NCBI RefSeq assembly: GCF_001571145.1
Contig: NZ_BCTF01000019.1
Location: 49,174-113,173 of the forward strand
DNA length: 64,000 bases
Source of the DNA: Hydrogenophaga flava NBRC 102514
Lineage (GTDB): Bacteria; Pseudomonadota; Gammaproteobacteria; Burkholderiales; Burkholderiaceae_C
Reading direction: 5' to 3'
Every line of letters starts with the position of its first letter. The stretch's first letter is position 1. The position numbers and the translations under genes were made by a program. Positions 1 through 10,040 of this stretch are shown piece by piece. The notes beneath the pieces are model-generated. The model was given only the letters and a program-made list of their open reading frames with translations, had not been told where the DNA came from and did no database searches.

Positions 1-143
1 GCGGGTCCATTAAGGCTGAAAATCGCGGCACCGGGGTTGCAATCACGATCGACCTGCCCAAAGCAACCCCACGCCCGGAGCGCCGGCCCACCTTGCTTGG
101 GCTTCACAGTTCCGTCTTCGCATCCACAGGCAAGGCGGCCTGA
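1..143 (+). CDS. 3' end of a sensor histidine kinase (partial)
   Basis: The reading frame open from base 3 to the TGA at 141-143 gives 46 residues. They begin GSIKAENRGTGVAITIDLP, which matches the G2-box end of a HATPase_c domain: Gly-rich turn, AEN, then a strand ending in LP. This is where histidine kinases close their ATP-binding fold. The last 25 or so residues (Arg/Pro-rich, then FASTGKAA) form an unstructured tail. The 5' part lies outside the window, so the sensor type cannot be told. No partner response regulator lies downstream; the next gene is on the other strand. Confidence 0.7.
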   Translation, partial: GSIKAENRGTGVAITIDLPKATPRPERRPTLLGLHSSVFASTGKAA

Positions 144-373
144 AGTTATGTGTCCCGGTAGGTTGGTAGTGCTAGCTTGAATCAATCACAAGCAGACGTT
201 GCGCACTGCTGTGTAGGCGATGTTGGCAATGACTTGATACCAGTTGGAGAGGGCGATCACTTTTCAATATGTCAAACGTCTACCCTTTCCACACACAGGT
301 CTTTCGGGCGTGACCGGCGAATGACTGCAACTGCTGTATTTCGGTCCCTCTCGCCTAGAGCGGATGCTAAGCC

Positions 374-2221
374 TTAGCCCTTCTGCGTCAGCCAGGCCCT
401 CCAGCCACCAAGCTGCGTGATCTCGGTCCCGCCCTCCACCCCGATCGCCTCACACACAAACCCGCTGACCCAGCTGCCATCGGCCAGCTTCACCTTGCCG
501 ATGCCCAGCGGCGCGGGGATGCCGTCGACGAAGCTGCCGAAGTGTTCGGCGGGCAGTTCCCACACTTCCATGTCGATAGCGGCGCCGCCTTCGTTGACGC
601 GCACCATGCCGGGCCGCTGGACCGGGCCGCCGGCGAGGGCGTAGAACCTGTATTCGGGTGCGGACTGCACCGCGCCGAGCAGGCGCGCGCCGCGTTGTGT
701 GAGTTGCCAGTTGAGCGGCAGGCCGCTGAGGTGTGCGCCGCAGACCGCAACCTTGACGGTACCGGCGGTGTTGCTGCCTTTGGGCAGATCGGTGCTGTTG
801 ATGGCGGGGGTGTCGGCCAGCGGTGCGGTGGTGGCGCCGAGTGACAGCGCGGCCTGCGCGCGATGGAAGCGGTCGGCCAGGCGCAGCAGGGGCACGTCCT
901 TGAACGCGGGCGCGGCCAGGGTCACGCCCCAGGGCAGGCCTTGCGCGTCGCCGCTGGCCTGGAAGCCGGCGGGCACCGCGACGGCGGCGTAGTCCAGCAG
1001 GTTCATGAAGTTGGTGTAGTGGCCCAGGTTGCTGTTCAGGCGGATCGGGTCGGCCTGCATGTAGGCGATGCGGTAGATCGTCCCCGCCGTCGGCGTGAGC
1101 AGGCAGTCGATGTCTTTCCACACGGCGTCGCACACGCGCTTGAGCGCCTTGAGCTTGTAGCTCGCGGCGAAGGCGTCGGCCGCGGTCTTGCTCTTGCCGC
1201 CTTCGATGATGCTGCGCACGGGCGGGAACACGGCTTCGGGCTGCGCTTCGATGAAGTCCTTGATCGCGACGTAGCGCTCGGCGACCCAGGGGCCTTCGTA
1301 GAGCAGGCGCGCGGCGTCGAGGAAGGGCGCGAGGTCGACCTCGACCGCGGTGCCGCCGAGGGCGTGGAGGCGCTCGATGCTCTGCGCGAACAGCGCGACG
1401 ACCGCTTCGTTGCCGAAGAAGTTGAGGTCTTGCGGGCGCGGCACGCCAAAGCGGAAGGCGCCGGCCGAGAAGTCGACGCCGAAGGGCTTGGCGGCGCGGC
1501 TGAAGGCGTCGGCTTCGTCGGGCACAGCGGCCACGGCCAGCACGGCCTGCGCGTCGGCGGCGGTGAGGGCGAAGATGGACACCGTGTCCACCGACCGGCA
1601 GGCCGGCACCACGCCGATGGCCGAGAGCAGGCCGATGGTGGGCTTGAGGCCGATGAGGTTGTTGAAGCTGGCGGGCACGCGGCCCGAGCCGGCCGTGTCG
1701 GTGCCCAGCGAGAAGCTGACCCAGCCCTTGGCCACGCTCACGGCCGAGCCGCTGCTGGAGCCGCCCGAAACAAAGTCGGGGTTGAAGGCGTTGCGGCAGG
1801 CGCCGTAGGGTGAGCGGGTGCCGTTGAGGCCGGTGGCGAACTGGTCGAGGTTGGCCTTGCCCAGCGGCACGGCGCCGGCCGCGATGAGCTGCTGCACGAG
1901 AAAGGCGCTCTCCGTGGGCGTGTAGGCGTATTCGGGGCAGCCCGCGGTGGTGGGGATGTGCGCGAGGTCGATGTTGTCCTTGAGCGCGAAGGGCACGCCG
2001 TACAGCGGCAGGCTGGCCGGGTCCACGCCGTCAGCACTTTCCAAACGGGCGACATAGGGCTCGATCTCCGCGTCGGTCAGGCGGTGGATGAAGGCGTGGT
2101 TCGCGTCGCTCGCGCAGCGGCGCATGGCTTCGGCGATGACGGCGCGCACCGGGGTGCCGGCGGCGTAGGCGGCGCGCAGGCTGGCGAGGTCGAAGGACAG
2201 GTCCTGGAGGTGGGTGGTCAT
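374..2221 (-). CDS. atzF: Allophanate hydrolase
   Basis: Amidase-signature enzyme that hydrolyses allophanate to ammonia and CO2, the last step after guanidine or urea carboxylation. The N-terminal ~470 residues carry the Ser-cisSer-Lys signature: the Lys lies in ALKDNIDL and the serines in GGSSSGS and GTDTAGSGR. The last ~130 residues match the C-terminal domain seen in AtzF-type enzymes, so both domains are present at about 615 residues, the usual length. The chosen ATG at 2221 has GGAG six bases upstream. An in-frame ATG at 2251 overlaps the carboxylase stop (ATGA) and adds 10 residues but has no Shine-Dalgarno sequence, so translational coupling from there is possible. It is the last gene of the guanidine-I riboswitch operon. 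Confidence 0.93.
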   Translation of the reverse strand: MTTHLQDLSFDLASLRAAYAAGTPVRAVIAEAMRRCASDANHAFIHRLTDAEIEPYVARLESADGVDPASLPLYGVPFALKDNIDLAHIPTTAGCPEYAYTPTESAFLVQQLIAAGAVPLGKANLDQFATGLNGTRSPYGACRNAFNPDFVSGGSSSGSAVSVAKGWVSFSLGTDTAGSGRVPASFNNLIGLKPTIGLLSAIGVVPACRSVDTVSIFALTAADAQAVLAVAAVPDEADAFSRAAKPFGVDFSAGAFRFGVPRPQDLNFFGNEAVVALFAQSIERLHALGGTAVEVDLAPFLDAARLLYEGPWVAERYVAIKDFIEAQPEAVFPPVRSIIEGGKSKTAADAFAASYKLKALKRVCDAVWKDIDCLLTPTAGTIYRIAYMQADPIRLNSNLGHYTNFMNLLDYAAVAVPAGFQASGDAQGLPWGVTLAAPAFKDVPLLRLADRFHRAQAALSLGATTAPLADTPAINSTDLPKGSNTAGTVKVAVCGAHLSGLPLNWQLTQRGARLLGAVQSAPEYRFYALAGGPVQRPGMVRVNEGGAAIDMEVWELPAEHFGSFVDGIPAPLGIGKVKLADGSWVSGFVCEAIGVEGGTEITQLGGWRAWLTQKG

Positions 2222-2247
2222 GGTGGGCTCCGCTGATTTGGTTTTGT

Positions 2248-5200
2248 TCATTTTTCGGTGACGAGAACCAGCACGTCCTGGCCGGCGGCCACGGGCGCGC
2301 CTTCGCGGCACATGAGGCGGTGCACGGTGGCGTCGTGCGGGGCGAGCACGCTGAATTCCATCTTCATGGACTCGACGACGAGCAGCACGTCGCCGGCGGC
2401 CACGCGCTGGCCTTCGCTGACCAGCACCTTCCACACGCTGCCGGGCACGCTGCTGGCCAGCGGGCGGCCACCGGGCGGCAGGTCCAGCTCGACGCTGGCG
2501 TCGGCCGAGGCCACGTCAACGTCGCCCGCGTAGGTGAGCTGGCCGCTCGCGGCCCAGCGCTCGCGCTCGGCGTCGAAGGCGGCCTGCTGCTGCGCCTTGA
2601 AGGCGCCGATGCTGGTGGCGTTGTCGGCCAGGAAGCGGCGGTAGTCGCGCAGGCTGAAGCTGGTCTCTTCGATCTGCAGCGCGTAGCCGCCGTGCGGGAA
2701 GGCGGCGCGGATGCGCAGCAGCTCGTCCTGGTCCACCGGCACGAAGCGGATCTGGTCAAAGAAGCGCAGCAGCCAGGGCTGCTCGAACACGGAGCCGGGC
2801 TCACCGTGGCGCCAGCGGTTCCACATCTGCAGCGTGCGGCCCACGAACTGGTAGCCGCCGGGGCCTTCCATGCCGTAGACGCAGAGGTAGGCGCCGCCGA
2901 TGCCGACGGCGTTCTCTGGCGTCCAGGTGCGCGCGGGGTTGTACTTGGTGGTCACCAGGCGGTGGCGCGGGTCCACCGGCGTGGCCACCGGCGCGCCCAG
3001 GTACACGTCGCCCAGGCCCAGCACCAGGTAGCTGGCGTCGAACACGACTTTGAACACATCGTCGATGCGGTCCAGCCCGTTGATGCGGCGGATGAACTCG
3101 ATGTTGCTCGGGCACCAGGGCGCGTCGGGCCGCACCGACTGCATGTACTTCTCGATCGCCAGTTTGGTCTGCGGGTCGTCCCAGCTGAGCGGCAGGTGCA
3201 CGATGCGGCTGGGCACTTCCATGTCGTCGACGGCGGGCAGCGCGGCCTCGGCCTCGACCAGCACCTTCAGCAACTCGGCGCGCGAGACCTTGGCGGGGTC
3301 GAAGTGCAGCTGCAGCGAACGGATGCCGGGCGTCATGTCGACGATGCCGGGCAGGGTGCCCGCTGCCATGCGCGCTTGCAGCGCCTGCATGAGCACGTGC
3401 ACACGCAGGCGCAGTTCGATGTCGAGCACCAGCGGGCCGAACTCGACCAGCAGGTAACGGTCGCCGGCCTGGCGCACCACCATGGCGGGCACGGCCTCGT
3501 CTTCGCGCGCGGGGTCGGCCAGGACGATGGGTGTGGGGTGGGCGGTGGCGTCGTCGGCCGGCGTGGCGGGCAGGGCCTGCGTGAGCGAGGTCAGCGCGGC
3601 CTCGACAGACGCACTGCGCGCGAGTGCTTCATCGAGCGAGAGGCGGTGGAAGCGCACCGTGTCGCCGGGGCGCAGCTGGCCGAGCTTCCAGAGTTCGGCG
3701 TTGATCACCACGGCGGGGCAGACGAAGCCGCCGAGGCTGGGGCCGTCGGGGCCGAGGATGACCGGCATGTCGCCGGTGAAGTCGATGGCGCCAATGGCGT
3801 AGGCGTTGTCGTGGATGTTCGAGGGGTGCAAGCCGGCCTCGCCACCGTCAGCACGCGCCCACTGCGGCTTGGGGCCGATCAGGCGCACGCCGGTGCGGCT
3901 GGAGTTGTAGTGCACCTCCCAGTCGGTGGCGAAGAAGGTGGTGACGTCATCGGGTGTGAAAAAGTCGGGCGCGCCGTGCGGGCCGTAGAGCACGCCCACA
4001 TCCCAGTGGTGGGTGAAGGCGGGCACGGTGTCGCCGGACACGCTCACGCCCGCGGTGCCGGCGCCCGGCGCGGCCAGGTGCAGCACGTCGCCGGTGCGCA
4101 GGTGGCGGCCGGCGTGGCCGCCGAACTGGCCGAGCGTGAAGGTGCTGCGGCTGCCCAGGTACAGCGGCACGTCGAAGCCGCCGCCGACAGCCAGGCACAG
4201 GCGCGCGCCGGCCTCGGCGCGGCCGATGGCGAGCACGCTGCCGGCGGGCACGCGGTGGCTCTGCCACTGGGCAAGCGGCGCGCCGTCGAGCAGCACCTTC
4301 ACCGGTGCACCGGTCACGGCGATCACGGCATCCGCGTTGAAGCGCAGCGTGGGGCCGGAGAGCGTGATCTCCAGCGCGGCCGCGTCGTCGGCGTTGCCCA
4401 CCAGGCGGTTGGCCATGCGGTGGGCGTAGGCGTCCATGGGGCCGCTGGGCGGCACGCCCACGTCCCAGTGGCCGAGACGGCCCGGCCAGTCCTGCACGCT
4501 GGTCTGCACGCCGGGCTCTACCACTTCGACGGTCGCGGGCCGGAAGTGGAAGCTGTTGAGGAAACGCGTGACTTGCCGGCCTTCGCGGAACACCGGGTCG
4601 CGCACCACCTGGCGCAGGTAGCCCAGGTTGGTCTCGATGCCGGCCAGGCGGGTGGCGGCCAGCGCGGCGTCGAGCTTGACCAGCGCCTGTTCGCGGTCGG
4701 GCGCGGTGACGATGAGCTTGGCCAGCATGGGGTCGTACCAGGCGGGCACCTCGGTGCCGCGCTCGACCCAGCCGTCCACGCGGGCATGGTGTGGCGCATC
4801 TGTGGGGAAGACGACTTCGGTCAGCAATCCGGCACTGGGCTGGAAGTTCTTGGCCGGGTCTTCGGCGTACAGCCGCACCTGGATGGACGCGCCCTGCGGC
4901 GTGGGCGCGAGTGTGGCCAGCGGCGGCAGGTCGCCGGCCGCGAGCTGCACCATCCACGCGACCAGATCGACACCGGTGACCTGCTCGGTCACGCCGTGTT
5001 CCACCTGCAGGCGGGTGTTGACTTCGAGGAAATAGAACTGGCCGGTGGCGGCGTCGTAGACGAATTCCACCGTGCCGGCCGAGCGGTAGTTCACCGCCTG
5101 CGCGAGGCGCACCGCGGTGGCGTGCAGCTCGTGGCGCTGCGCGTCGGTCAGGCCCGGCGCGGGCGTCTCTTCGATCACCTTCTGGTTGCGCCGCTGCACC

Positions 5201-5886
5201 GAACAATCGCGCTCGCCCAGCGCGAGCACCGTGCCCGCGCCGTCGCCGAAGACCTGCACCTCGATGTGGCGCGCCTGCTCGACGTACTTTTCCAGGAACA
5301 GGCCAGCGTCCTTGAAGTTGGCGCTGGCCAGGCGCTGCACCGAGGCGAACGCGTCGCTGAGTTCGTCTTCGCTCCACACCAGGCGCATGCCGATGCCGCC
5401 GCCGCCGGCCGTGCTCTTGAGCATGACCGGGTAGCCGATGCGCAGCGCCTCGGCGCGGGCCTGCGCCGCGTCGGCCAGCAGGCCGGTGCCGGGCAGCAGC
5501 GGCACGCCGCGCTGTTCGGCCAGATCGCGCGCCGTGTGCTTCAGGCCGAAGGCGCGCATCTGCTCGGGCGTGGGGCCGATGAAGGCGATGCCCGCGTCTT
5601 CGCAGGCCTGGGCAAAGCCCGGGTTCTCCGACAGGAAGCCGTAGCCGGGGTGGATGGCCTCGGCGCCGCAGTCCTTGGCGATCTGCAGGATGCGCTCGGC
5701 CCTGAGGTAGCTCTCGGCCGCGGGCGCGGGGCCGAGCAGGTAAGCCTCGTCGGCCTCGCGCGCATGGCGCGCCTGCGCGTCGGCTTCGGAATACACGGCC
5801 ACGCTCTGCACGCCCAGGGCTTTGAGCGTGCGGATGATGCGGCAGGCGATGGCGCCGCGGTTGGCGATCAGGACCTTGCGGAACAT
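2248..5886 (-). CDS. Biotin-dependent guanidine (urea) carboxylase
   Basis: Single-chain biotin carboxylase/carboxyltransferase of the urea carboxylase family (1212 residues). Residues ~1-450 are biotin carboxylase (ATP-grasp, with [11 protein letters not shown] in the ATP loop and [14 protein letters not shown] near the bicarbonate site). Residues ~455-750 are a KipA/AHS2 domain and ~795-1050 a KipI/AHS1 domain; together they form the carboxyltransferase. Residues ~1140-1212 are the biotinyl domain, with biotinyl-Lys1175 in VVESMKMEF. The ATG at 5886 follows a GGAG. The family includes urea carboxylases and guanidine carboxylases. The guanidine riboswitch at the operon head and the two DUF1989 genes upstream make guanidine the likely substrate. 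The product carboxyguanidine would be deiminated to allophanate by the neighbours. Sequence alone does not settle substrate choice. Confidence 0.93.
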   Translation of the reverse strand: MFRKVLIANRGAIACRIIRTLKALGVQSVAVYSEADAQARHAREADEAYLLGPAPAAESYLRAERILQIAKDCGAEAIHPGYGFLSENPGFAQACEDAGIAFIGPTPEQMRAFGLKHTARDLAEQRGVPLLPGTGLLADAAQARAEALRIGYPVMLKSTAGGGGIGMRLVWSEDELSDAFASVQRLASANFKDAGLFLEKYVEQARHIEVQVFGDGAGTVLALGERDCSVQRRNQKVIEETPAPGLTDAQRHELHATAVRLAQAVNYRSAGTVEFVYDAATGQFYFLEVNTRLQVEHGVTEQVTGVDLVAWMVQLAAGDLPPLATLAPTPQGASIQVRLYAEDPAKNFQPSAGLLTEVVFPTDAPHHARVDGWVERGTEVPAWYDPMLAKLIVTAPDREQALVKLDAALAATRLAGIETNLGYLRQVVRDPVFREGRQVTRFLNSFHFRPATVEVVEPGVQTSVQDWPGRLGHWDVGVPPSGPMDAYAHRMANRLVGNADDAAALEITLSGPTLRFNADAVIAVTGAPVKVLLDGAPLAQWQSHRVPAGSVLAIGRAEAGARLCLAVGGGFDVPLYLGSRSTFTLGQFGGHAGRHLRTGDVLHLAAPGAGTAGVSVSGDTVPAFTHHWDVGVLYGPHGAPDFFTPDDVTTFFATDWEVHYNSSRTGVRLIGPKPQWARADGGEAGLHPSNIHDNAYAIGAIDFTGDMPVILGPDGPSLGGFVCPAVVINAELWKLGQLRPGDTVRFHRLSLDEALARSASVEAALTSLTQALPATPADDATAHPTPIVLADPAREDEAVPAMVVRQAGDRYLLVEFGPLVLDIELRLRVHVLMQALQARMAAGTLPGIVDMTPGIRSLQLHFDPAKVSRAELLKVLVEAEAALPAVDDMEVPSRIVHLPLSWDDPQTKLAIEKYMQSVRPDAPWCPSNIEFIRRINGLDRIDDVFKVVFDASYLVLGLGDVYLGAPVATPVDPRHRLVTTKYNPARTWTPENAVGIGGAYLCVYGMEGPGGYQFVGRTLQMWNRWRHGEPGSVFEQPWLLRFFDQIRFVPVDQDELLRIRAAFPHGGYALQIEETSFSLRDYRRFLADNATSIGAFKAQQQAAFDAERERWAASGQLTYAGDVDVASADASVELDLPPGGRPLASSVPGSVWKVLVSEGQRVAAGDVLLVVESMKMEFSVLAPHDATVHRLMCREGAPVAAGQDVLVLVTEK

Positions 5887-5898
5887 GGGCTCTCCGGT

Positions 5899-5944
5899 GG
5901 CAGGCCGTCCTGCCGAGGGGTGTCGCGCAGCAGGCCGTCCTGCT
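5899..5944 (-). repeat. Tandem identical-loop hairpins between cistrons
   Basis: Two short perfect hairpins, GGCAGG-CCGT-CCTGCC (5899-5914) and AGCAGG-CCGT-CCTGCT (5929-5944), stand 30 bases apart between the DUF1989 gene and the carboxylase. The loops are identical and the outer base pair differs compensatorily (G-C versus A-T). They precede the ribosome-binding site of the large carboxylase gene. They could be RNA-processing or stability elements. There is no T-run, so they are not terminators. Confidence 0.6.
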
Positions 5945-5966
5945 GGCCGGTTTCACAAGGGTTCGG

Positions 5967-6635
5967 TCAGGCGGGGTTCCACACCAGGAGCTGGATCGGC
6001 GTGGGGTTGTAGGCGTTGCAGGGGTTGTTGAGCTGCGGGCAGTTGCTGATGAGCACCCACAGGTCCATCTCGGCGCGCATCTCCACGTACTTGCCCGGGC
6101 CGGACACGCCGTCGTCGAACTTCAGCCCGCCTTCGCCGGTCACTGGCACGTTCATGAAGAAGTTGATGTTGGGCACCAGGTCGCGCTTGGTGAGGCCCAT
6201 GTCGGCGCGCTGCAGCGCAATCAGGTAGTTGTCGCGGCAGCTGTGCATGAACTTCTTCTGCAGTGCGTAGCGCACGGTGTTGCTCTCGGCCGCGCAGGCG
6301 CCGCCGAGCGTGTCGTGCCGGCCGCAGGTGTCGGCCACGATGGTGAGCATGGGCCGCGCGTCGTTGCTGCGGATGACCGAGCCGGTGGTCAGGTAGATGC
6401 CGCCCTGGTGCAGCATGGTGTCGGTGGCGCTGTAGTGCTCGGCCAGGTCGTCGCGGTTGTAGAAGATCACGTCGGCGGCCTGGTTGCCTTCCAGGTCGAC
6501 GATGCGCAGGGTCTGGCCCTGATTGACCGCAAACAGGATGGGCTCGCCCGCGGGGTGGCGCTGGTTGAGCACGGCATTCGCCGGGTCGAGCGCGCTTTCC
6601 TGGATGCGGATGTCGGTGGCGGTGGTGGCGTTCAT
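5967..6635 (-). CDS. DUF1989 urea-carboxylase-associated protein 2 (carboxyguanidine deiminase subunit)
   Basis: A 222-residue protein of the DUF1989 family (urea amidolyase-associated protein type). In guanidine-degrading bacteria, two such proteins form the carboxyguanidine deiminase that turns the carboxylase product into allophanate and ammonia. Family hallmarks visible are the stretch LRIVDLEGNQAADVIFYN, the Cys- and His-bearing segment DTCGRHDTLGGACAAESN, and the NINFFMNVPV strand. The ATG at 6635 has AGGGAG just upstream; an in-frame upstream extension to 6779 overlaps the preceding gene and is unlikely. It is 17 bp from its paralogue (6653-7507), with which it probably forms a heteromer. 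Confidence 0.88.
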   Translation of the reverse strand: MNATTATDIRIQESALDPANAVLNQRHPAGEPILFAVNQGQTLRIVDLEGNQAADVIFYNRDDLAEHYSATDTMLHQGGIYLTTGSVIRSNDARPMLTIVADTCGRHDTLGGACAAESNTVRYALQKKFMHSCRDNYLIALQRADMGLTKRDLVPNINFFMNVPVTGEGGLKFDDGVSGPGKYVEMRAEMDLWVLISNCPQLNNPCNAYNPTPIQLLVWNPA

Positions 6636-6652
6636 CTTTGAATCTCCCTCGT

Positions 6653-7507
6653 TCACAGGTACAGGACATCCGAGTTGTGCAGCGCCCGCGCGTTCTCGGG
6701 GCGGAAGGCGCGGCAGGCGTCGTTGGCCGGCGCGGGGCCGCAGCGCCAGGCCAGCAGGCCGACCTTCTTCGGCGCCCACTCAGGGGCAGGGTCCAGCGGG
6801 TGCGGCGCGCTGGAGACGGCGACGATCACGTCCATGTCGAAGCGCAGCTCGACGAAGTCGCCCGCGCGGCTGTGGTCCTTCGCGAAATGAAAGCGGCCCT
6901 GTTCGTCGACGCTGACCTTGCTGAACAGGTTGACCGGCGCCACGAGGTCGCGCTTGGTCAGGCCGTACTTGCCGATCTCGATCAGCAGCCCGTCCTTGCC
7001 CGAGCGGTGCATGGCGTTGCGCACCTGTTCGTAGGGCAGCGCGCCGTACTTCGCGTCCATCAGCTCGTTGTCCAGCAGCGCGCCCAGCGGGTCGTGCCAG
7101 CCCAGGCTGTCGGCCGTGACGCTGGCCATGCTGCGGCCCATGTCGCTCATCAGCACATGGCCCTTGCCGTAGTGCGCGGTGTGCTGCGCCTTGAGGCTGT
7201 CGGGCATGTTGTAGCGCTCGAGTTTTTCCAGCGCGGAGTACATGACCACGCTCACGTTGGCGCCAGCTTCCAGCGCGACGAAGCGGATCGCGCTGCCGCG
7301 CGGCATGCGCCAGCCCCAGTGGCTGCCGCCGGGCATCACCTCGCTCCACATGGCGTGGCCGGTGTGCACCCCCGCCAGCGCGGCTTGCGGAAAACGCTGC
7401 CACAGCGCGGGCGCGTCGACCGGCATGGCGGCCGGCGGGTTGGAGGGGATCACGCTCAGCGGGTCGGTGAGCGTCTCGGGAACGGGGTAGGTGTGGGTGG
7501 GGCTCAT
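6653..7507 (-). CDS. DUF1989 urea-carboxylase-associated protein 1 (carboxyguanidine deiminase subunit)
   Basis: A 284-residue DUF1989 protein, longer at the N terminus than its neighbour at 5967-6635. It shares the family plan: a jelly-roll core with AIRFVALEAGANVSVVMYS, a middle block DSLGWHDPLGALLDNELMD at the place where the paralogue has its Cys/His block, and VAPVNLFSKVSVDEQG. It is the probable partner subunit for carboxyguanidine deimination. The ATG at 7507 is chosen because GGAG lies eight bases upstream and the preceding cistron ends 19 bases away. Assignment to the guanidine rather than the urea route rests on the riboswitch heading the operon. Confidence 0.87.
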   Translation of the reverse strand: MSPTHTYPVPETLTDPLSVIPSNPPAAMPVDAPALWQRFPQAALAGVHTGHAMWSEVMPGGSHWGWRMPRGSAIRFVALEAGANVSVVMYSALEKLERYNMPDSLKAQHTAHYGKGHVLMSDMGRSMASVTADSLGWHDPLGALLDNELMDAKYGALPYEQVRNAMHRSGKDGLLIEIGKYGLTKRDLVAPVNLFSKVSVDEQGRFHFAKDHSRAGDFVELRFDMDVIVAVSSAPHPLDPAPEWAPKKVGLLAWRCGPAPANDACRAFRPENARALHNSDVLYL

Positions 7508-7526
7508 GGGGGGTCTCCGTTCGGGT

Positions 7527-8387
<861 letters not shown>

Positions 8388-8392
8388 GGCGG

Positions 8393-9289
8393 TCAGCCTT
8401 TCAGGTAGAGCCAGGGGAACGCCTTGCGGTGGGCCAGGCGGAACAGCTGGTCCGTGGCCAGGCCGATCAGGCCGATGACGATGATCCCGGCGAAGATGGT
8501 GTCGGTCTGCAGGAAGCGCTGCGCGCGCAGGATGGCGTAGCCCAGGCCCGAGTTGGCCGCCACCAGCTCGGCCACCACCAGGTAGGTCCAGGCCCAGCCC
8601 ATGGTGATGCGCAGCGTGTCCAGCAGCGCGGGCTTGGCGCTGGGCAGGATCACCTTTTCGATCAGCTCGGCGCGGCTGGCGCCCATGGTCTGCGCCGCCT
8701 CGACCTGCGCGGCCGGCACGCGCCGCACATCCTCGGCCACCATCAGCACCATCTGGAAGAAGGTGCCGATGAAGATGATGGCGATCTTGGAACCTTCGTC
8801 GATGCCCACCCACAGCATCACCAGCGGGATGAAGGCCACCGCCGGCATGTAGCGGATGAAATCGGTCAGCGGCTCCAGCAGCGCCTGCACCGAACGGAAC
8901 GAACCGATGAACAGGCCCAGCGGCAGCGCGAACACGGCCGAGAGCACAAAGCCCGCGACCACGCGGTAGGTGCTGATCGCCATGTCGTTGAGCAGGTCGT
9001 TCTCGGTCAGCCGCGCCCAGAACTTGCCAAGAACCGCCGCGGGCGAGGGCATGAAGGTCGGGTCCAGCCCGCCCCAGGCGGCCAGCGCGGCCCAGGCCAG
9101 CAGCGGCAACACGAGGCCGGAGAGCGCGAGCACCCAGTAGGCGCGGCGGTTGATGGGCGCGCGCACCGTCCAGAGCGAGGACAGCGGGCGGCGCGGCGGT
9201 GGCGGCGCCAAGGGCGCGGGCTGCAGCGCAGCCGCCTCGGCGACGGGCGCCGGGGCCACCAGCGGAAACGAAGGGGGCGACGTGGACAT
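8393..9289 (-). CDS. ABC transporter permease (SsuC/TauC/NrtB family, putative guanidine import)
   Basis: Inner-membrane permease, 298 residues. A Pro/Ala-rich cytoplasmic N-terminal tail of ~50 residues precedes about six membrane segments. The EAA loop is readable as VEAAQTMGASRAELIEKVILP, which contacts the ATPase. The ATG at 9289 has GGAG upstream. It is the first gene after the guanidine-I riboswitch (9357-9477) and sigma54 promoter (9534-9549), so transport is the first function switched on. Relatives move sulfonates, taurine, nitrate or cyanate. Guanidinium is inferred here from the riboswitch and the downstream enzymes. Confidence 0.9.
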   Translation of the reverse strand: MSTSPPSFPLVAPAPVAEAAALQPAPLAPPPPRRPLSSLWTVRAPINRRAYWVLALSGLVLPLLAWAALAAWGGLDPTFMPSPAAVLGKFWARLTENDLLNDMAISTYRVVAGFVLSAVFALPLGLFIGSFRSVQALLEPLTDFIRYMPAVAFIPLVMLWVGIDEGSKIAIIFIGTFFQMVLMVAEDVRRVPAAQVEAAQTMGASRAELIEKVILPSAKPALLDTLRITMGWAWTYLVVAELVAANSGLGYAILRAQRFLQTDTIFAGIIVIGLIGLATDQLFRLAHRKAFPWLYLKG

Positions 9290-9356
9290 GCGCGGGCTCC
9301 TGTTCGGGGGGACGACGGCCAGAGAGGCTCGCGCAACCGCATCAGCGGCATGCCAG

Positions 9357-9477
9357 CTTCTCCCGGGCTTTTGTCCCTCCGTGGAGCCACACGATCGTGG
9401 CCGACCGCTCTCGGACCAGGCGGCGCTGCGGACTACATATATATGTGTCGGTGTGCAGCGCCCGGAACCCTAGCGGT
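9357..9477 (-). promoter_or_regulatory. Guanidine-I riboswitch (ykkC leader), copy 1
   Basis: On the minus strand the leader contains all conserved ykkC blocks in order: CTAGGGTTCCG, then CTGGTCCGAGAGCGGTC, then CCACGGAGGGACAAAAGCCC followed by GGGAGA. The spacer between the first two blocks forms a variable stem. It lies 68 bases upstream of the permease start. No U-rich terminator follows. The GGCTCC in its 3' part could pair with the GGAGCC around the permease ribosome-binding site, so control of translation start is possible. The family binds guanidinium and turns genes on. Confidence 0.93.
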
Positions 9478-9533
9478 CATTCAAGGCTGCGAGTCACTGT
9501 TTTGGTGCACTCGCCTCTCTGTGCTTTTGCTTT

Positions 9534-9549
9534 AGCAGGTTTGGTGCCA
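9534..9549 (-). promoter_or_regulatory. Sigma54 (-24/-12) promoter for the guanidine carboxylase operon
   Basis: The minus strand reads TGGCAC-CAAAC-CTGCT: a perfect -24 block, correct five-base spacing and the invariant GC of the -12 block (TTGCT expected). It lies about 55 bases upstream of the riboswitch. A similar element precedes the second riboswitch. Sigma54 promoters need an enhancer-binding activator, most plausibly NtrC under nitrogen limitation. A partial NtrC-like site (TGCACC...AGTGAC, 9493-9509) is present but lies downstream of the promoter. Confidence 0.7.
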
Positions 9550-9560
9550 AGGCTGGGTCA

Positions 9561-9992
9561 CTAAAAATGCGTTGGATAGAAGCAAAGCCCCAACAAGGTG
9601 ACCTCCAACCCCGTACCAACCAACGGCACAGTGCCGCCAAGCTCGGTCGACTCGATGCACAGAAACTCTGGCCCGGTCTGCAGATACATGTCCACCAAGC
9701 TCACTCCAGAACTGATCGGCATGACGCTGTGCACTGCGCCCGTGACACAGATGCCGCCTGGAACATCTGCGCTTGCCTTGATGCAGGAGTCTTCATCTTT
9801 GAAGCCTGCAGCGATCCGCCAACTTACGACTTTCTCGAACCCCAACTCGACAAGACATTCGTGCCCAAGAAGCCGCTGAAGTTCTGACTGCTTTCCGTTC
9901 ACCAAGGCGTTGAAGAGAAATCTGCCGTGGCGCACTTGGGCCAAGGTCGTTGATCCGACTTCGTGCTCCAAGCTTTCAATAACGATTGCCAT
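9561..9992 (-). CDS. Hypothetical protein, 143 residues
   Basis: Not recognised. It is predicted cytosolic: no signal peptide and no clear membrane segment. It is rich in beta-prone stretches (CLVELGFEKVVSWRIAAGF, GICVTGAVHSVMPI, VPLVGTGLEVTLLGLCFY). Base composition is less GC-rich than the flanks. It lies 48 bp after the 122-residue protein 10041-10409 on the same strand and may be co-transcribed with it. The ATG at 9992 is the only good start but has a weak ribosome-binding site. With the Fic gene further upstream it forms a three-gene minus-strand islet that looks acquired. Confidence 0.55.
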   Translation of the reverse strand: MAIVIESLEHEVGSTTLAQVRHGRFLFNALVNGKQSELQRLLGHECLVELGFEKVVSWRIAAGFKDEDSCIKASADVPGGICVTGAVHSVMPISSGVSLVDMYLQTGPEFLCIESTELGGTVPLVGTGLEVTLLGLCFYPTHF

Positions 9993-10040
9993 GAAACCGC
10001 TTCGTTCGATGATGAATGGCTCCGGACGGGTGCTTCACCT

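Noticed and set aside
177..377. Small plus-strand reading frame of 66 codons
   Set aside because: No ribosome-binding site, composition unlike coding DNA here, and its end overlaps the allophanate hydrolase stop. The spacer 144-373 shows nothing I can support.
5899..5944. Rho-independent terminators within the guanidine operon
   Set aside because: The hairpins are short and neither is followed by a T-run on the coding strand.
2320..6012. Very long open frame (over 1200 codons) on the plus strand opposite the carboxylase
   Set aside because: It is the antisense shadow of the carboxylase gene; the translation is His/Gly/Val-rich low-complexity sequence typical of GC-rich antisense frames, with no family features.
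9493..9509. NtrC enhancer site for operon A
   Set aside because: Only the left half-site is perfect (TGCACC) and the right is 3 of 6. It also lies downstream of the promoter, so it is not counted as a site.
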